Positions 43,950 to 54,212 of a DNA stretch of 64,000 bases are shown here, in pieces. Source of the DNA: Procambarus clarkii. Lineage: Eukaryota > Arthropoda > Malacostraca > Decapoda > Cambaridae. The stretch lies in contig NC_091188.1 in assembly GCF_040958095.1 (NCBI RefSeq), positions 2,000,962-2,064,961 on the forward strand, given 5' to 3'. The notes under the pieces were generated by a model. It had not been told where the DNA came from. It was given only the letters and a program-made list of their open reading frames with translations, and made no database searches. The stretch's first letter is position 1, and every line of letters begins with the position of its first letter. The translations under genes were made by a program, and so were the position numbers.

Positions 43950-45240
43950 TGCCGTGTTGTTAATGCTTTTAGATGCCAGTTCCAGTAGTCACGCCAGGAG
44001 TCAGCAAGCATTTATGCAACCACTTGCGAAACCTGTCCATCTTTGGGCTGACTGGTAAGAGGAGAAGAGAGTTAGGACAGCTGCCAGTAAGATATGTAGT
44101 AACATGGGGTGTGGGATTTGTCTATCAAGGTTAGCACCAACTGATGAAAAGAAGCGATTAAATTCAGTAGTCGTTTCTAAGTCTGTTGCAAGTGTATAAT
44201 CATCCTTGGAGAGTTTTATCTGGTTATGTGATTGTTGTTTAGATCCTAGTATGTTAGATCCTAGTATGTTAGATCCTAGGATATTAGATCCTAGTATGTT
44301 AGATCCTAGTATGTTAGATCCTAGGATATTAGATCCTAGGATGTTAGATCCTAGGATATTAGATCCTAGGATATTAGATCCTAGGATATTAGATCCTAGG
44401 ATGTTAGATCCTAGGATGTTAGATCCTAGGATGTTAGATCCTAGGATGTTAGATCCTAGTATGTTAGATCCTAGGATGTTAGATCCTAGGATGTTAGATC
44501 CTAGTATGTTAGATCCTAGTATGTTAGATCCTAGGATATTAGATCCTAGGATGTTAGATCCTAGGATGTTAGATCCTAGGATGTTAGATCCTAGGATGTT
44601 AGATCCTAGGCTGTTAGATCCTAGGATGTTAGAGATGGTTTTCCATGTGCTTTTCATGTTTCCTTTTGCTTCTTTGAATCAACTCTTATAAGAGGTAAGT
44701 TTCGCTTTTCTTATTATACTAATAAGCATTGATGAGTATCTCTTAACCACCTTGTAACTAGGCCAATCATATGTTTTCTTTAATATTCATGTTTCTTGTT
44801 GATTGCTTTGAGTATGCCACTTGTGAGCCAGGGATTGTTTAAGGTTGTGGCAGTTACTAGCTTGGTGAGGAGGGGACAGTGTGTGTCGTCGAGACTTTAG
44901 AGTTTTGGAAAGGAAGATGTTGGCCAATGAATTTATATCCTGTGTTGTTGAATTCAGATTCCCAGTTTATATTGTGAAGTATATGGAGCGAGATTACTCG
45001 CTCCATACATTTGTGAGTTTGCCTACTGCTGCTTCGCTGTGTAACCTGAGGCTGAATTTCTTGGTGTCTGGTGGTGTTATGTCCATGTTTGCTGTGAGGA
45101 AGGTAGGGTAATGGTCAGTTGTGTTGTCAGTGATTATACCAGATGCAAGGGGGAGCTGTTATGTTTGTCCATTTGTAGTCCAAAGTAGTAGCTGATGATT
45201 GAGTGATCCGGATAGGCTTGGTGATTGTGGGAATGCTGTA
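43950..45240 (-). pseudogene. LINE relic: endonuclease C-terminus to RT linker
   Basis: Minus-strand segments in order: PTITKPIRITQSSATT (about 45231-45185), GIITDNTTDHYPTFLTANMD (about 45145-45080; D-H-Y-P is the last endonuclease motif), LPFQNSKV/SKTLK, TLNNPWLTSGILKAINKKHE (about 44850-44790), MKSTWKTISNILG (44657-44620), then LSKDDYTLATDLETTTEFNR and FFSSVGANLDRQIP. This is the apurinic-endonuclease end and the linker before RT of a Jockey/CR1-type LINE. Several frameshifts are present. A 15-bp minisatellite interrupts it in frame at 44239-44632. Confidence 0.85.
44239..44632. repeat. 15-bp minisatellite, about 26 copies, within LINE coding relic
   Basis: Unit TTAGATCCTAGGATG, with TAGTATG, TAGGATA variants. 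On minus it repeats five residues (SNILG), and the flanking LINE sequence on both sides is in the same frame, so the array arose by expanding LINE codons. Most units contain CCTAGG. Confidence 0.97.
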
Positions 45241-45298
45241 AAGATTGTATAATTGTAGATTGTAGAATCATCTTATTTTTCATCTTCTCTTCTTCTTA

Positions 45299-45307
45299 CT
45301 ATTATTA

Positions 45308-45362
<55 letters not shown>
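45299..45362. repeat. (ATT)n microsatellite
   Basis: About 60 bp of ATT; a second small block lies at 45410-45430. Confidence 0.98.
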
Positions 45363-45723
45363 GTTACACACAGAAGTCACAATAACGTGATATCAAATGA
45401 ACAAATCAAAATTATTATTATTGTTGTTGTTATTAGAGTGTGGGGGAAGAACGCAGTTTATTCGTTTTCTTTTATACAGTATCTTTCATAGAAAATGGTC
45501 ATAGTTTTTGTGACTGACCTTTATATTTCAATCCAGTGCACGCGTTGTCTCTGGCTGTTTGAAGATATGCCTCGAACAGGAAATCTTGTAATTAGGCAAA
45601 TTTTCTACATCGCGTACAGCAAGGAAAAAGAAGAGATCCTATCGGCTGAAGTTATGTTCACTAAGAACTGTTCTGGTACTATAATTCGCTCATCGAGCGA
45701 ATTATTTTTATTAATACTGCCTC

Positions 45724-46065
45724 TGAATGTTTTATTTATTTATTTATATATATACAAGAAGGTACATTGGGGGTTAACAGAGAATATAGAAATTAAGTTG
45801 AATTTACATTGTTGTAAAGCCACTAGCACGCATAGCGTTTCGGGCAAAAATGTGGCTTTCACCTTCAAAATTCTGTCATGACAGGAAGTCGGCGGCTTGT
45901 TAAAGATCCCCCTATTTGTCCTGATGATTTTGTCGAGCAAAATTTTGAAATTAGACAATGTTTTAGCAGTTACGGCTTCGGCGGGTAGGTGGTTCCATGG
46001 GTTTATGGTGAGGAGCTTATATAACCTGTGGGTGAAAAAGCTTCTGTTTTCCGTCCTATATATAT
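45724..46065 (-). pseudogene. LINE 3' relic: RT C-terminus and 3' UTR with AAAT-type tail
   Basis: Minus: [31 protein letters not shown] (NRVINLWN-x-LPAEVV-type block, then FK-x-x-LDK), a stop, then TGCCCGAAACGCTATGCGTG, TAGTGGCTTTACAACAATGT, AATGTACCTTCTTGTATATA and (AAAT)n. Same family as 57200 (+). Confidence 0.85.
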
Positions 46066-46106
46066 ATATATATAGGACGGAAAACAGAAGCTTTTTCACC
46101 CACAGG
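46025..46106. repeat. 82-bp perfect palindrome centred on AT repeat
   Basis: CCTGTGGGTGAAAAAGCTTC... reads identically on both strands about position 46065.5, with no mismatch that I can find. The left arm is LINE coding relic and the right arm its inverted copy. The sequence then repeats GTGAAAAAGCT and enters a second AT tract. Confidence 0.92.
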
Positions 46107-46111
46107 TGAAA

Positions 46112-46114
46112 AAG

Positions 46115-46207
<93 letters not shown>
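46112..46207. repeat. (AT)n microsatellite
   Basis: About 95 bp of AT adjoining the palindrome. Confidence 0.98.
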
Positions 46208-46209
<2 letters not shown>

Positions 46210-46325
46210 TTTTACTTTTGTTATAGACTGTTGAGGACGAAAGTATACTTGTTGGTTGATAAGTAAACTATTGTGTTGATCTTAATAACCCCTCCATGCA
46301 GAGGATGATAATTAAGTACAACACC

Positions 46326-46405
46326 CGTAGTCCAATTGGCTTTGTTCTCGACTCCCAATCGGGGATTCCAGATTCAATTCTCTGACGGCACAGAAATGAC
46401 TTTAT
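46326..46405 (+). mobile_element. SINE family B head fragment
   Basis: GTAGTCCAATTGGCTTTGTT...CTCGACTCCCAATCGGGG...AGATTCAATTCTCTGACGG then CACAGAAATG; the B box is decayed. Confidence 0.6.
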
Positions 46406-46644
46406 ATATGATGGTATTTAGGAGGTTATTCCACAAATTCACGATCCTTAATTTATTTGCATGGCATTTCTGCTCTGGTTGAGTCGTACTCTTGGGATAT
46501 CAAATATTTATATTTGCTTCTCGTGCTGTGTATGTGGATTCTGTCCTGTCTTAGATGGTGGTGGTGTTTATTTCTCATCCAGTGTTCTATTTCCTATCCC
46601 TTACTTCCTGTAGCCTATATTTAATTTGATTTATATATTGCACT

Positions 46645-46810
46645 CACACACGGGAGACATCTCCCGTCACGCAGGGTGCAGTCGCACCTCCACAGATCTC
46701 CAGTATCAGCTCTTGATACTGGTAATGGCTCAAAAGGGCCACCACTTCCGGGCTATTCATGCCCGTGCCACCTTTTGGATGGCTTAATCTTCATCAATCA
46801 ATCATCAATT
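46645..46810 (+). mobile_element. Multi-hairpin interspersed element
   Basis: Within 160 bp: ACGGGAGA-CA-TCTCCCGT (46650-46667), GGTGC-AGTC-GCACC (46675-46688), CCAGTATCA-GCTCT-TGATACTGG (46700-46722) and CGGGC-TATTCAT-GCCCG (46749-46765), ending in a CATCAATCAATCATCAA tail. No ORF, no pol III boxes. I know similar text as a crayfish repeat; function unknown. Confidence 0.7.
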
Positions 46811-47229
46811 GCACTCATTTGTTTGGCGTTGTTGGTCTAGGTGGGAGAGTGCTTAGTTATCACTGATTGCTAGAAAGTAAAGTCTAGCATCTCATTTATA
46901 AAATTGTTTGCTCATGTCCTTAATTATCTGTGTTTATTTTTAAATGTTGGCCCCATAAAACTTAAATTATACTCTTATGTTATATCATGTTCCAGTGGCT
47001 TTTCTTAAATGCACCTCTGTATTTCCATTCTTTTATTAGTGGTAATAAATTACTGTGCTGTTGCTAGAACTACCAACTCCATAGTGTAATAGTTTATGTC
47101 TGTCATCCTTATTACTTTTTTAATTGCATTCATTTGTTAATTTTCTTGAACTTTCTTATTTATAAACATAATTCTCTATTAGTATTGTTTACCTCTTCAC
47201 ACTAAATAACTGTTTTATTTATATTATTC
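46811..47229. other. Unassigned AT-rich sequence
   Basis: Nothing recognised. Confidence 0.4.
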
Positions 47230-47362
47230 TAAATTTTGCCCGAAACGCTTTGTGTAATAGTGGCTTTATTAGTATGTATAACTCCTGTCTCTACAATTGT
47301 ACGTTACTCTTATGTTCTTTGTACACATATTCTTTTAAATAAAAATTATTATTATTATTGTT
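47230..47362 (+). mobile_element. Truncated LINE 3' end with ATT tail
   Basis: TTTTGCCCGAAACGCTTTGT, GTAATAGTGGCTTTATTAGT, then AAATAAAAATTATTATTATT. The ATT microsatellite is the tail. Confidence 0.8.
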
Positions 47363-47378
47363 GCGTGTACTGGAAAGT

Positions 47379-47995
47379 GGCTTGCTGGGTGACAGTGTGC
47401 TGGGTGGCTGTGTGCTGGGTGGCTGTGTGCTGGGTGGCTGTGTGCTGGGTGGCTGTGTGCTGGGTGGCTGTGTGCTGGGTGGCTGTGTGCTGGGTGACAG
47501 TGTGCTGGGTGGCTGTGTGCTGGGTGACAGTGTGCTGGGTGGCTGTGTGCTGGGTGGCTGTGTGCTGGGTGGCTGTGTGCTGGGTGGCTGTGTGCTGGGT
47601 GGCTGTGTGCTGGGTGACAGTGTGCTGGGTGGCTGTGTGCTGGGTGGCTGTGTGCTGGGTGGCTGTGTGCTGGGTGGCTGTGTGCTGGGTGGCTGTGTGC
47701 TGGGTGGCTGTGTGCTGGGTGGCTGTGTGCTGGGTGACAGTGTGCTGGGTGGCTGTGTGCTGGGTGGCTGTGTGCTGGGTGGCTGTGTGCTGGGTGACAG
47801 TGTGCTGGGTGGCTGAGTGGCTGTGTGCTGGGTGACTGTGTGCTGGGTGGCTGTGTGCTGGGTGGCTGTGTGCTGGGTGGCTGTGTGCTGGGTGGCTGTG
47901 TGCTGGGTGGCTGTGTGCTGGGTGACAGTGTGCTGGGTGGCTGAGTGGCTGTGTGCTGGGTGACTGTGTACTGGGTGACTGTGGGCTGAGTGGCT
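47379..47995. repeat. 15-bp minisatellite, about 41 copies
   Basis: GTGTGCTGGGTGGCT with GTGACAG variant units at irregular intervals. A GCTGAGTGGCT insertion occurs twice (47811 and 47939), which marks a duplicated block of about 128 bp. Confidence 0.97.
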
Positions 47996-48600
47996 GTGCA
48001 CCGGGAGGCTGTATGCTGGGATTCGGTGCGATAGGAGTCTTTGTGCCGGGAAGCAGTGCGCTGGGGGCCAATGCGCTAGGAATCTCTGTGCCGGTAAGCG
48101 GTGCGCCGGGAGGCTGCGCAGTTAGTGGCGGTGCGCTGGGAGGCTGTGCAGTTAGTGGCGGTGCGCTGGGAGGCTATGCGTTAGGAAGCTGTGCGCTGGG
48201 AGTCTGTGCGCTGGGAGGCTATGCGCTAGGAGTCTGTGCGCTGGGAGGCTATGCGCTAGGAGTCTGTGCGCTGGGAGGAGTCTGTGTGCCGGTAAGCGGT
48301 GCGCTGGGAGGCTATGTGCTGGGAGACGGTGCGCTAGGAGTCGGTGCGCTGGGAAGCTGTGTGCTTGTGTGCTAGGAGTCTGTGTTCCGATAAGCGGTAC
48401 ACTGGGAGGCTATGTGCTGGGAGTCGGTGCGCTGGGAAGCTGTGTGCTAGGAGTCTGTGTTCCGATAAGCGGTGCGCTAGGAAGCTATGCGCTGGGAGGC
48501 TGTGCGCTAGGAGTCTGTGTGCCAATAAGCGGTACGCTGGGAGGCTATGTGCTGGGAGTCGGTGCGCTGGGAAGGTGTGTGCTGGGAGGCGGTGCGGGAG
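47996..48600. repeat. Diverged continuation of the 15-bp minisatellite (15-18 bp units)
   Basis: GTGCGCTGGGAGGCT, GTGCGCTAGGAGTCT, GTGTTCCGATAAGCG and similar, grouped in longer repeats. It appears to be an older part of the same array. Confidence 0.9.
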
Positions 48601-48734
48601 TGAGGGGGAGCCTGACAGCAGTGAAGGAGCACCAGCCAGCAGGCGTGCAGTGTGCTCAGTGCTCACGCGGACGACATGTGTTAGTAACAGGTAGGTTGTC
48701 CCAGCTCTCTCAGGGGCCGTGTCACAGCACCTCA

Positions 48735-49965
48735 GGTGTTGAGAGTAGGAGCACAGGGCCTCAGGTGTTGAGCGCAGGGCCTCGGGTGTTCAGTGTAGGA
48801 GCACAGGACCTCAGGTGTTCAGTGTAGGAGCACAGGACCTCAGGTGTTCAGTGTAGGAGCACAACGTCTCGGGTGTTCAGTGTAGGAGCACAGGGTGTTG
48901 AGTGTACGAGCACAGGGCCTCAGGTGTTCAGTGCAGGAGCACAGGGACTCGGGTGTTCAGTGTAGGAGCACAGGGCCTCGGGTGTTCAGTGTAGGAGCAC
49001 AGGGCCTCGGGTGTTCAGTGTAGGAGCACAGGACCTCGGGTGTTCAGTGTAGGAGCACAGGACCTCAGGTGTTAAGTGCAGGAGCACAGGGCCTCAGGTG
49101 TTGAGTGTAGGAGCACAGGGCCTCAGGTGTTGAGTGCAGGAGCACAGGGCCTCAGGTGTTGAGTGCAGGAGCACAGGACCTCGGGTGTTGAGTGCAGGAG
49201 CACAGGGCCTCGGGTGTTGAGTGCAGGAGCACAGGGCCTCAGGTGTTGAGTGCAGGAGCACAGGGCCTCAGGTGTTGAGTGCAGGAGCACAGGGCCTCAG
49301 GTGTTGAGTGCAGGAGCACAGGGCCTCAGGTGTTGAGTGCAGGAGCACAGGGCCTCAGGTGTTGAGTGCAGGAGCACAGGGCCTCAGGTGTTGAGTGCAG
49401 GAGAACAGGGCCTCAGGTGTTGAGTGCAGGAGAACAGGGCCTCAGGTGTTGAGTGCAGGAGAACAGGACCTCAGGTGTTCATTGCAGGAGAACAGGACCT
49501 CAGGTGTTCATTGCAGGAGAACAGGACCTCAGGTGTTCATTGCAGGAGAACAGGACCTCAGGTGTTCATTGCAGGAGAACAGGACCTCAGGTGTTCATTG
49601 CAGGAGAACAGGACCTCAGGTGTTCATTGCAGGAGAACAGGACCTCAGGTGTTCATTGCAGGAGAACAGGACCTCAGGTGTTCATTGCAGGAGAACAGGA
49701 CCTCAGGTGTTCATTGCAGGAGAACAGGACCTCAGGTGTTCATTGCAGGAGAACAGGACCTCAGGTGTTCATTGCAGGAGAACAGGACCTCAGGTGTTCA
49801 TTGCAGGAGAACAGGACCTCAGGTGTTCATTGCAGGAGAACAGGACCTCAGGTGTTCATTGCAGGAGAACAGGACCTCAGGTGTTCATTGCAGGAGAACA
49901 GGACCTCAGGTGTTCATTGCAGGAGAACAGGACCTCAGGTGTTGAGTGCAGGAGAACAGGACTGT
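48735..49965. repeat. 29-bp minisatellite, about 42 copies, homogeneous at one end
   Basis: Unit GTTGAGTGCAGGAGCACAGG plus GCCTCAGGT. The 5' third mixes CAGTGTAGG, CTCGGGT and GGACC types; the middle is mostly GCCTCAGGTGTTGAGTGC; the last roughly 17 units (49460-49930) are the single type TTCATTGCAGGAGAACAGG. All three frames are open; not coding. Confidence 0.97.
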
Positions 49966-50084
49966 ATGTGTGTGTGTGTGTTCAATATATATGTCAATGA
50001 TTACACATATACAATACACACAATGCTTACGTGTTTTCAGTGATTACGAAAATTCATTGTTGTTTACATGAGTATTTTTGTAAT
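49966..50084. other. Short GT run and unassigned sequence
   Basis: TGTGTGTGTGTG followed by ATACACATATAC-like text. Confidence 0.5.
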
Positions 50085-50185
50085 GTTATGTTTGACAGAT
50101 TGGGCTGAATACATTAGACCTTCTGTGTACTATATGTACTTTTACCTGAATAAATATTTTGATTTTGATTTTCAAAATCAACATT
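50085..50185 (+). mobile_element. Truncated LINE-type 3' end
   Basis: TGTACTTTTACCTGAATAAATATTTTGATT, split here by a GATTTT repeat tail and an inverted TTTTGATT. Similar to the TACCTGAATAAACATTT ends. Confidence 0.55.
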
Positions 50186-51739
50186 TTGATTGAAGAATGA
50201 ATTAGACCAAATATAGTACAGTATAAGTATCAAGCCAAGCTGCCCTCCTATCAACCTAATCTAATGCCCCCCCCTGCTCCTAATCTAAACATATCATAGC
50301 ATACTACCTATCCTAGTGTAATTTGACATGGTCTGTACCTAACCAAACAACCTAGCCGAAAGTAACCTTACTACGAAAGCATGGCTAATTTGAAAGGGAG
50401 AGTTGTTAATGGGGGGTAGCGTTTACTGGTATACGTGTTACCATGTGTCAGTCTTGAGGTATCCTTGGTCTGAGGTGATAGCTGTTCATTCACGTTGTTG
50501 TGCTGCATGTGGCGGGCAGATTTGATGGTCTCTCTTGGTGTCTGGATACGTTTCCTATTTTTCTACCTTGCTCTCAGCCTAAAGTAAACATAGGCTTCTT
50601 AGCCTTTACCTAACCAAGCCCAACTAAAACTTAACTCTTCTGGCCTTAAAATTCAGAAAGGGGTGAATCGGTGAACATGACTCATCCTAAGGGGGTATCG
50701 TTTTCTTTTTTTCTTTGCATGGTTTGCGATGTTAGCTTCCCAACTGCTTATCATAAGCAGGCTGGGAGGAGTCTCACACCAGGTATAATCAGAAGCTGGC
50801 ACAGCTTTTGTGGCCTTAAGTATTATCAAGCCTTTTTGGACAATCATTTCGCATGCTGTCTATATTTAGAGAGTCTTAAATCCAATGATATTGCCAACTT
50901 TGACTACACACTTGGAGCATTATAGTAAGTTCTTTGCTTCTATTTAATTAATGCTCATTCTAACCTTGCTTTACCTTTTCCTACAATTCTTATGCTAGCT
51001 TAACCTTGACAAATGTCCTAGCAAAACAACAACTTCGAACATTACTAATTACTGTAGCTTTAGGTTATTGAACGTACCGCTTTCTCTGTAGGCATCTTGG
51101 GTGTATATGTAAATGTAATTAAACCTTATTCTCTTCTGGATCCTTTTGCCGAGTACAGTACTCTGCATTACTATAGTGTAACCTCTGTGTAACAAAACTA
51201 GTTTGTCCAAAATAACAAAATTTACACATAATTTATAATTCTGATCCAGTAAAAGTCTGTGTATTTATTTAAACAGTATTTACAAGTATAATGGGTTTTA
51301 TAACAATGTTGTGTAAATGTAAAATTTTTCTCCTATCTACTAAAATGCTACTGTGCCAGTTTACGCGTCGGACATGGCCAACCTAATCTCAATCGATTGA
51401 TAATGAATACATAAGAACTATAAGATTCAAATACTGTATAGTATAACAAATAAATATAAATTAAATTTTTGAACACCATAACAAATTACACTGGTTTAAT
51501 TTTATTTTGCGTAAACACACACACATACACACACTAATTGGACAAATGGTCTGTTCCACGTGAGGTCGCTGGCACTAAGTGCTCTCTATCTCGTCTATGT
51601 ATGAATGCGTGCTCTGTGCCTGAATGATTTAAGCAATAAATATAGAATTTTATGCCAGGTATGGTTTTTAGGGCCAAGGGGGCTAACAACACTGCAAACT
51701 AGACATGACAGGGCTGATCTCGTCAGAGCTTTAAAAATA
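50186..51739. other. Unassigned sequence
   Basis: AT-rich with no recognised repeat or gene. Opposed frames of 64 and 84 codons at 50653-50925 show nothing identifiable. Confidence 0.35.
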
Positions 51740-52020
51740 CTGTACTGAATAATTTGGAGGACATTGATCCAGACAACTTCTTTAAAAGGTCAGATGTAAC
51801 ACAAGCCAGGAGCAATGGTTTCAAGCTCAACATACCACAATGTAGAAGAGAAAACAGGAGATTTTTTTTCACCTATATGGGTTATAAACCTACAGAACTG
51901 CCTACATGCCAAAGTTGTAATTGCCAAATCACTGCTGAGTTTAAAAATCCAGCTTGATAAAATCACCAGGAAAATTGGAAAGGGACTTTCACATGCCGCT
52001 GGCTTTCTGTCCTAGACAAG
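51740..52020 (+). pseudogene. LINE RT C-terminal relic with one frameshift
   Basis: One frame gives PDNFFKRSDVTQARSNGFKL and PQCRRENRRFFFTY; another continues WVINLQNCL and KSLLSLKIQLDKITRKIGKG. Together they match the FKLN...R-x-x-FF-x-x-RV-x-x-WN-x-LP...FK-x-x-LD pattern, with the frame lost near the T-run at 51865. Related to 58150-58690. Confidence 0.8.
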
Positions 52021-52544
52021 ATAAATTCAGGTAATGTAAAAAAATTAAAAACAAATTAATTTTGTATTTCCCACCAAGTTTGGGTGCTCATTCCTTAGGA
52101 ATTATAGATTGTTAAAGTCTTTTGTCTAAAGTATATGCAAAGTAGCATGGTTTTTGTCTTGCAATAATGGCATTATCTAATAATTAAAAGTACTATACTG
52201 TCCATTGTTGTTCTGTACTTCATTTTGGTGGCCAAACACCTTCATGGGGGATGCTTGTGCTGCTATTATCCAGACAAATTGTATATTACTCGTAATTCAT
52301 CTTTCTAGGTACTGTATCTAGTTCTGTGGCATCTTACAGTTTAAGGACCATATGTCCGCTTGAAAATAATGATATTTTTTTTATTAAGATACAAGTCCTT
52401 AAATTTGACAATATACAGTAAATATGACTTTTGTGAGAATTAGTGTCATTGAAAACAATGATTACAGTTATTATAAACGTTTCTCTTTAGATTGGGGTTT
52501 CTTTCCCTATGAATACTGTATTTTAATAATAATTATAAATGATT
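52021..52544. other. Unassigned AT-rich sequence
   Basis: Nothing recognised. Confidence 0.35.
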
Positions 52545-52640
52545 AGGTGCATTTCCCATCACCTAATGACTCTGTTCATCTAGTAGTAAATAGGTACGCA
52601 TGAATTAGTTTGTTGTGGAATTGCATCGTGGGGAGGGGCA
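52545..52640 (+). mobile_element. SINE family B body fragment
   Basis: CACCTAATGACTCTGTTCAT, then CTAGTAGTAAATAGGTACGC, GTTGTGGAATTGCATC. Confidence 0.65.
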
Positions 52641-53334
52641 GTAGTTCGACTTTGGGGAAACATTGATATAAACCTAACATTTATATATGCACTGGTTGAA
52701 TGTGCCCTGACCAAATGAATTATTATTTTAATTAAATTATGATAAATTTTAGTGCTCAGTCATGCATAATATACAGCAGAGTTGCCTTTGTGAAGAAAAT
52801 GCTGTATAAAATTTTTGCTTAAAAGTTCAAAAAAAAAAAAAAATTCCAAACTTTGCTTTTAAGGTAAAACATTCATTTTGTGCTTGTTTCGAAGCTAAGA
52901 AAGAATATTTTCATTAAAAAAAAAGTTTTACATTAAATTTGTTTAATTTCAACATCACATGGCAAGCCTCTTGACATGAATATATTAAAAAGTATATCTT
53001 ATATTTTTTGGGGGAAAAAGTGTTGTACAGTTCAATACATTTACAGTACTTTGGTATAAAGAAAATGTAAAATGCATTTAGTAAATGCATTTTGGGATGG
53101 CTTTGGGAACAATAATAAAAAAAAAAATCATAAATAGCATTCAATGTGAGAAATAACTTAGCACATGTTTATGGAAATTACTATATTGGAGAATGAAATA
53201 CAATGTCATATACAACTTTGAGGAAAATTTACGGTCATAACCAAGTTAGTGCCTTCTCATTTACAGTGCCTCTTCTGAGTTTTGCGTGTAATTGCCTAAA
53301 AGTAATTTATTAACTAAGTGCAGTTACAAGACGA
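52641..53334. other. Unassigned AT-rich sequence
   Basis: Several A/T runs (52827-52842, 52916-52924, 53116-53127). A small inverted pair AAAATGCATTTA / TAAATGCATTTT lies at 53068-53093. Nothing coding seen. Confidence 0.4.
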
Positions 53335-53505
53335 GAGCTTCACATTAAATTCCATTTGCCAAGTGTTGCTCCATACGTATTTTGTCGAGGTCTTCTTGAA
53401 GGGCATAACAATTTTCTAAGTGTCTTATCTTTCTTAGTAGTTTGGCATCATCAGCAAATATTTCATATAATTCTCTATTCCTTCTGGTAGATCAGGGGGG
53501 ACAAT
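53335..53505 (-). pseudogene. LINE RT fragment with intact FADD motif C
   Basis: Minus: FADDAKLLRKIRHLENCYAL then QEDLDKI, then MEFNV in a second frame. F-A-D-D-x-x-L is the RT active-site motif C. The fragment is about 55 codons, isolated in AT-rich sequence, with a different frame on each side. Confidence 0.8.
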
Positions 53506-54059
53506 TTTAACAATATGTATTGTACAATTGTGTTTTGTACAACTATGTTGAACACTGTGTATTGTAGCATGCAATACCTGTTTTCTCAAATAAAGAAAAT
53601 GTGTTAACACAAGTGCTAATATGGAAGTGTAAAATCAATAAAATGTCCAATAAATACTGAATAATTTAAAATTTATTTGAAAATACTAAATGGATGATTA
53701 TAGAATGGAGATATTGAAAAAGGAGCCAGATTGTGCAGTGTGTGTTTAATATAATTGATGTCAGGAGGAGCCAGAAAGCCAATAAATGGGGCAGACATGA
53801 GGAATTGGTGAGGAAACCGAAATAAAATGTAAGCAATACATAGGATGTGGTCAGTGAAGAGAAAATGTATTTGTTCATATAGAACTGTACATGTTAATTT
53901 AGGAGGCGCGCACTATATTGGGTCTTACGAAGGGGTAAGTTGTTGCTGTGCATAATTGTTGTCATTAATTGTTAAGAAAAAAGCAATTGTTTACGGTATT
54001 GGAAAACAAACGACTTTGTTCTGTAAAAAAGAAACTCGAGTGGATGTTGTTGGGCAGTG
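53506..54059. other. Unassigned AT-rich sequence
   Basis: Nothing recognised. Confidence 0.35.
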
Positions 54060-54212
54060 CTAAGTTAATTGAGGTCACAGCCAAAAGGTCTCGGGTTTGG
54101 TTCCTGCAGCAGAATAGAAGCATGTGGCAATTTTCTTCACACCTAATGCCACTGTTCACTTAGCAGGAAATAGTTACCCAAGAGTTGGGCAACTGTTGTG
54201 GGATGCATCCTG
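54060..54212 (+). mobile_element. SINE family B, diverged
   Basis: Head remnant GGTCACAGCCAAAAGGTCTC, decayed B box GGGTTTGGTTCC, then CACCTAATGCCACTGTTCAC, TTAGCAGGAAATAGTTACCC, GTTGGGCAACTGTTGTGGG and ATGCATCCTGG. Confidence 0.75.

Noticed and set aside
45495-45881. 128-codon plus-strand frame
   Set aside because: Its second half is the antisense of a LINE 3' end and AAAT tail. The first half has no recognised motif. Likely chance.
47236-50043. Cys-Trp-Val-Ala-Val and Gln-Glu-Asn-Arg repeat proteins
   Set aside because: Same reason: uniform 15- and 29-bp arrays, all frames open, no flanking coding sequence.
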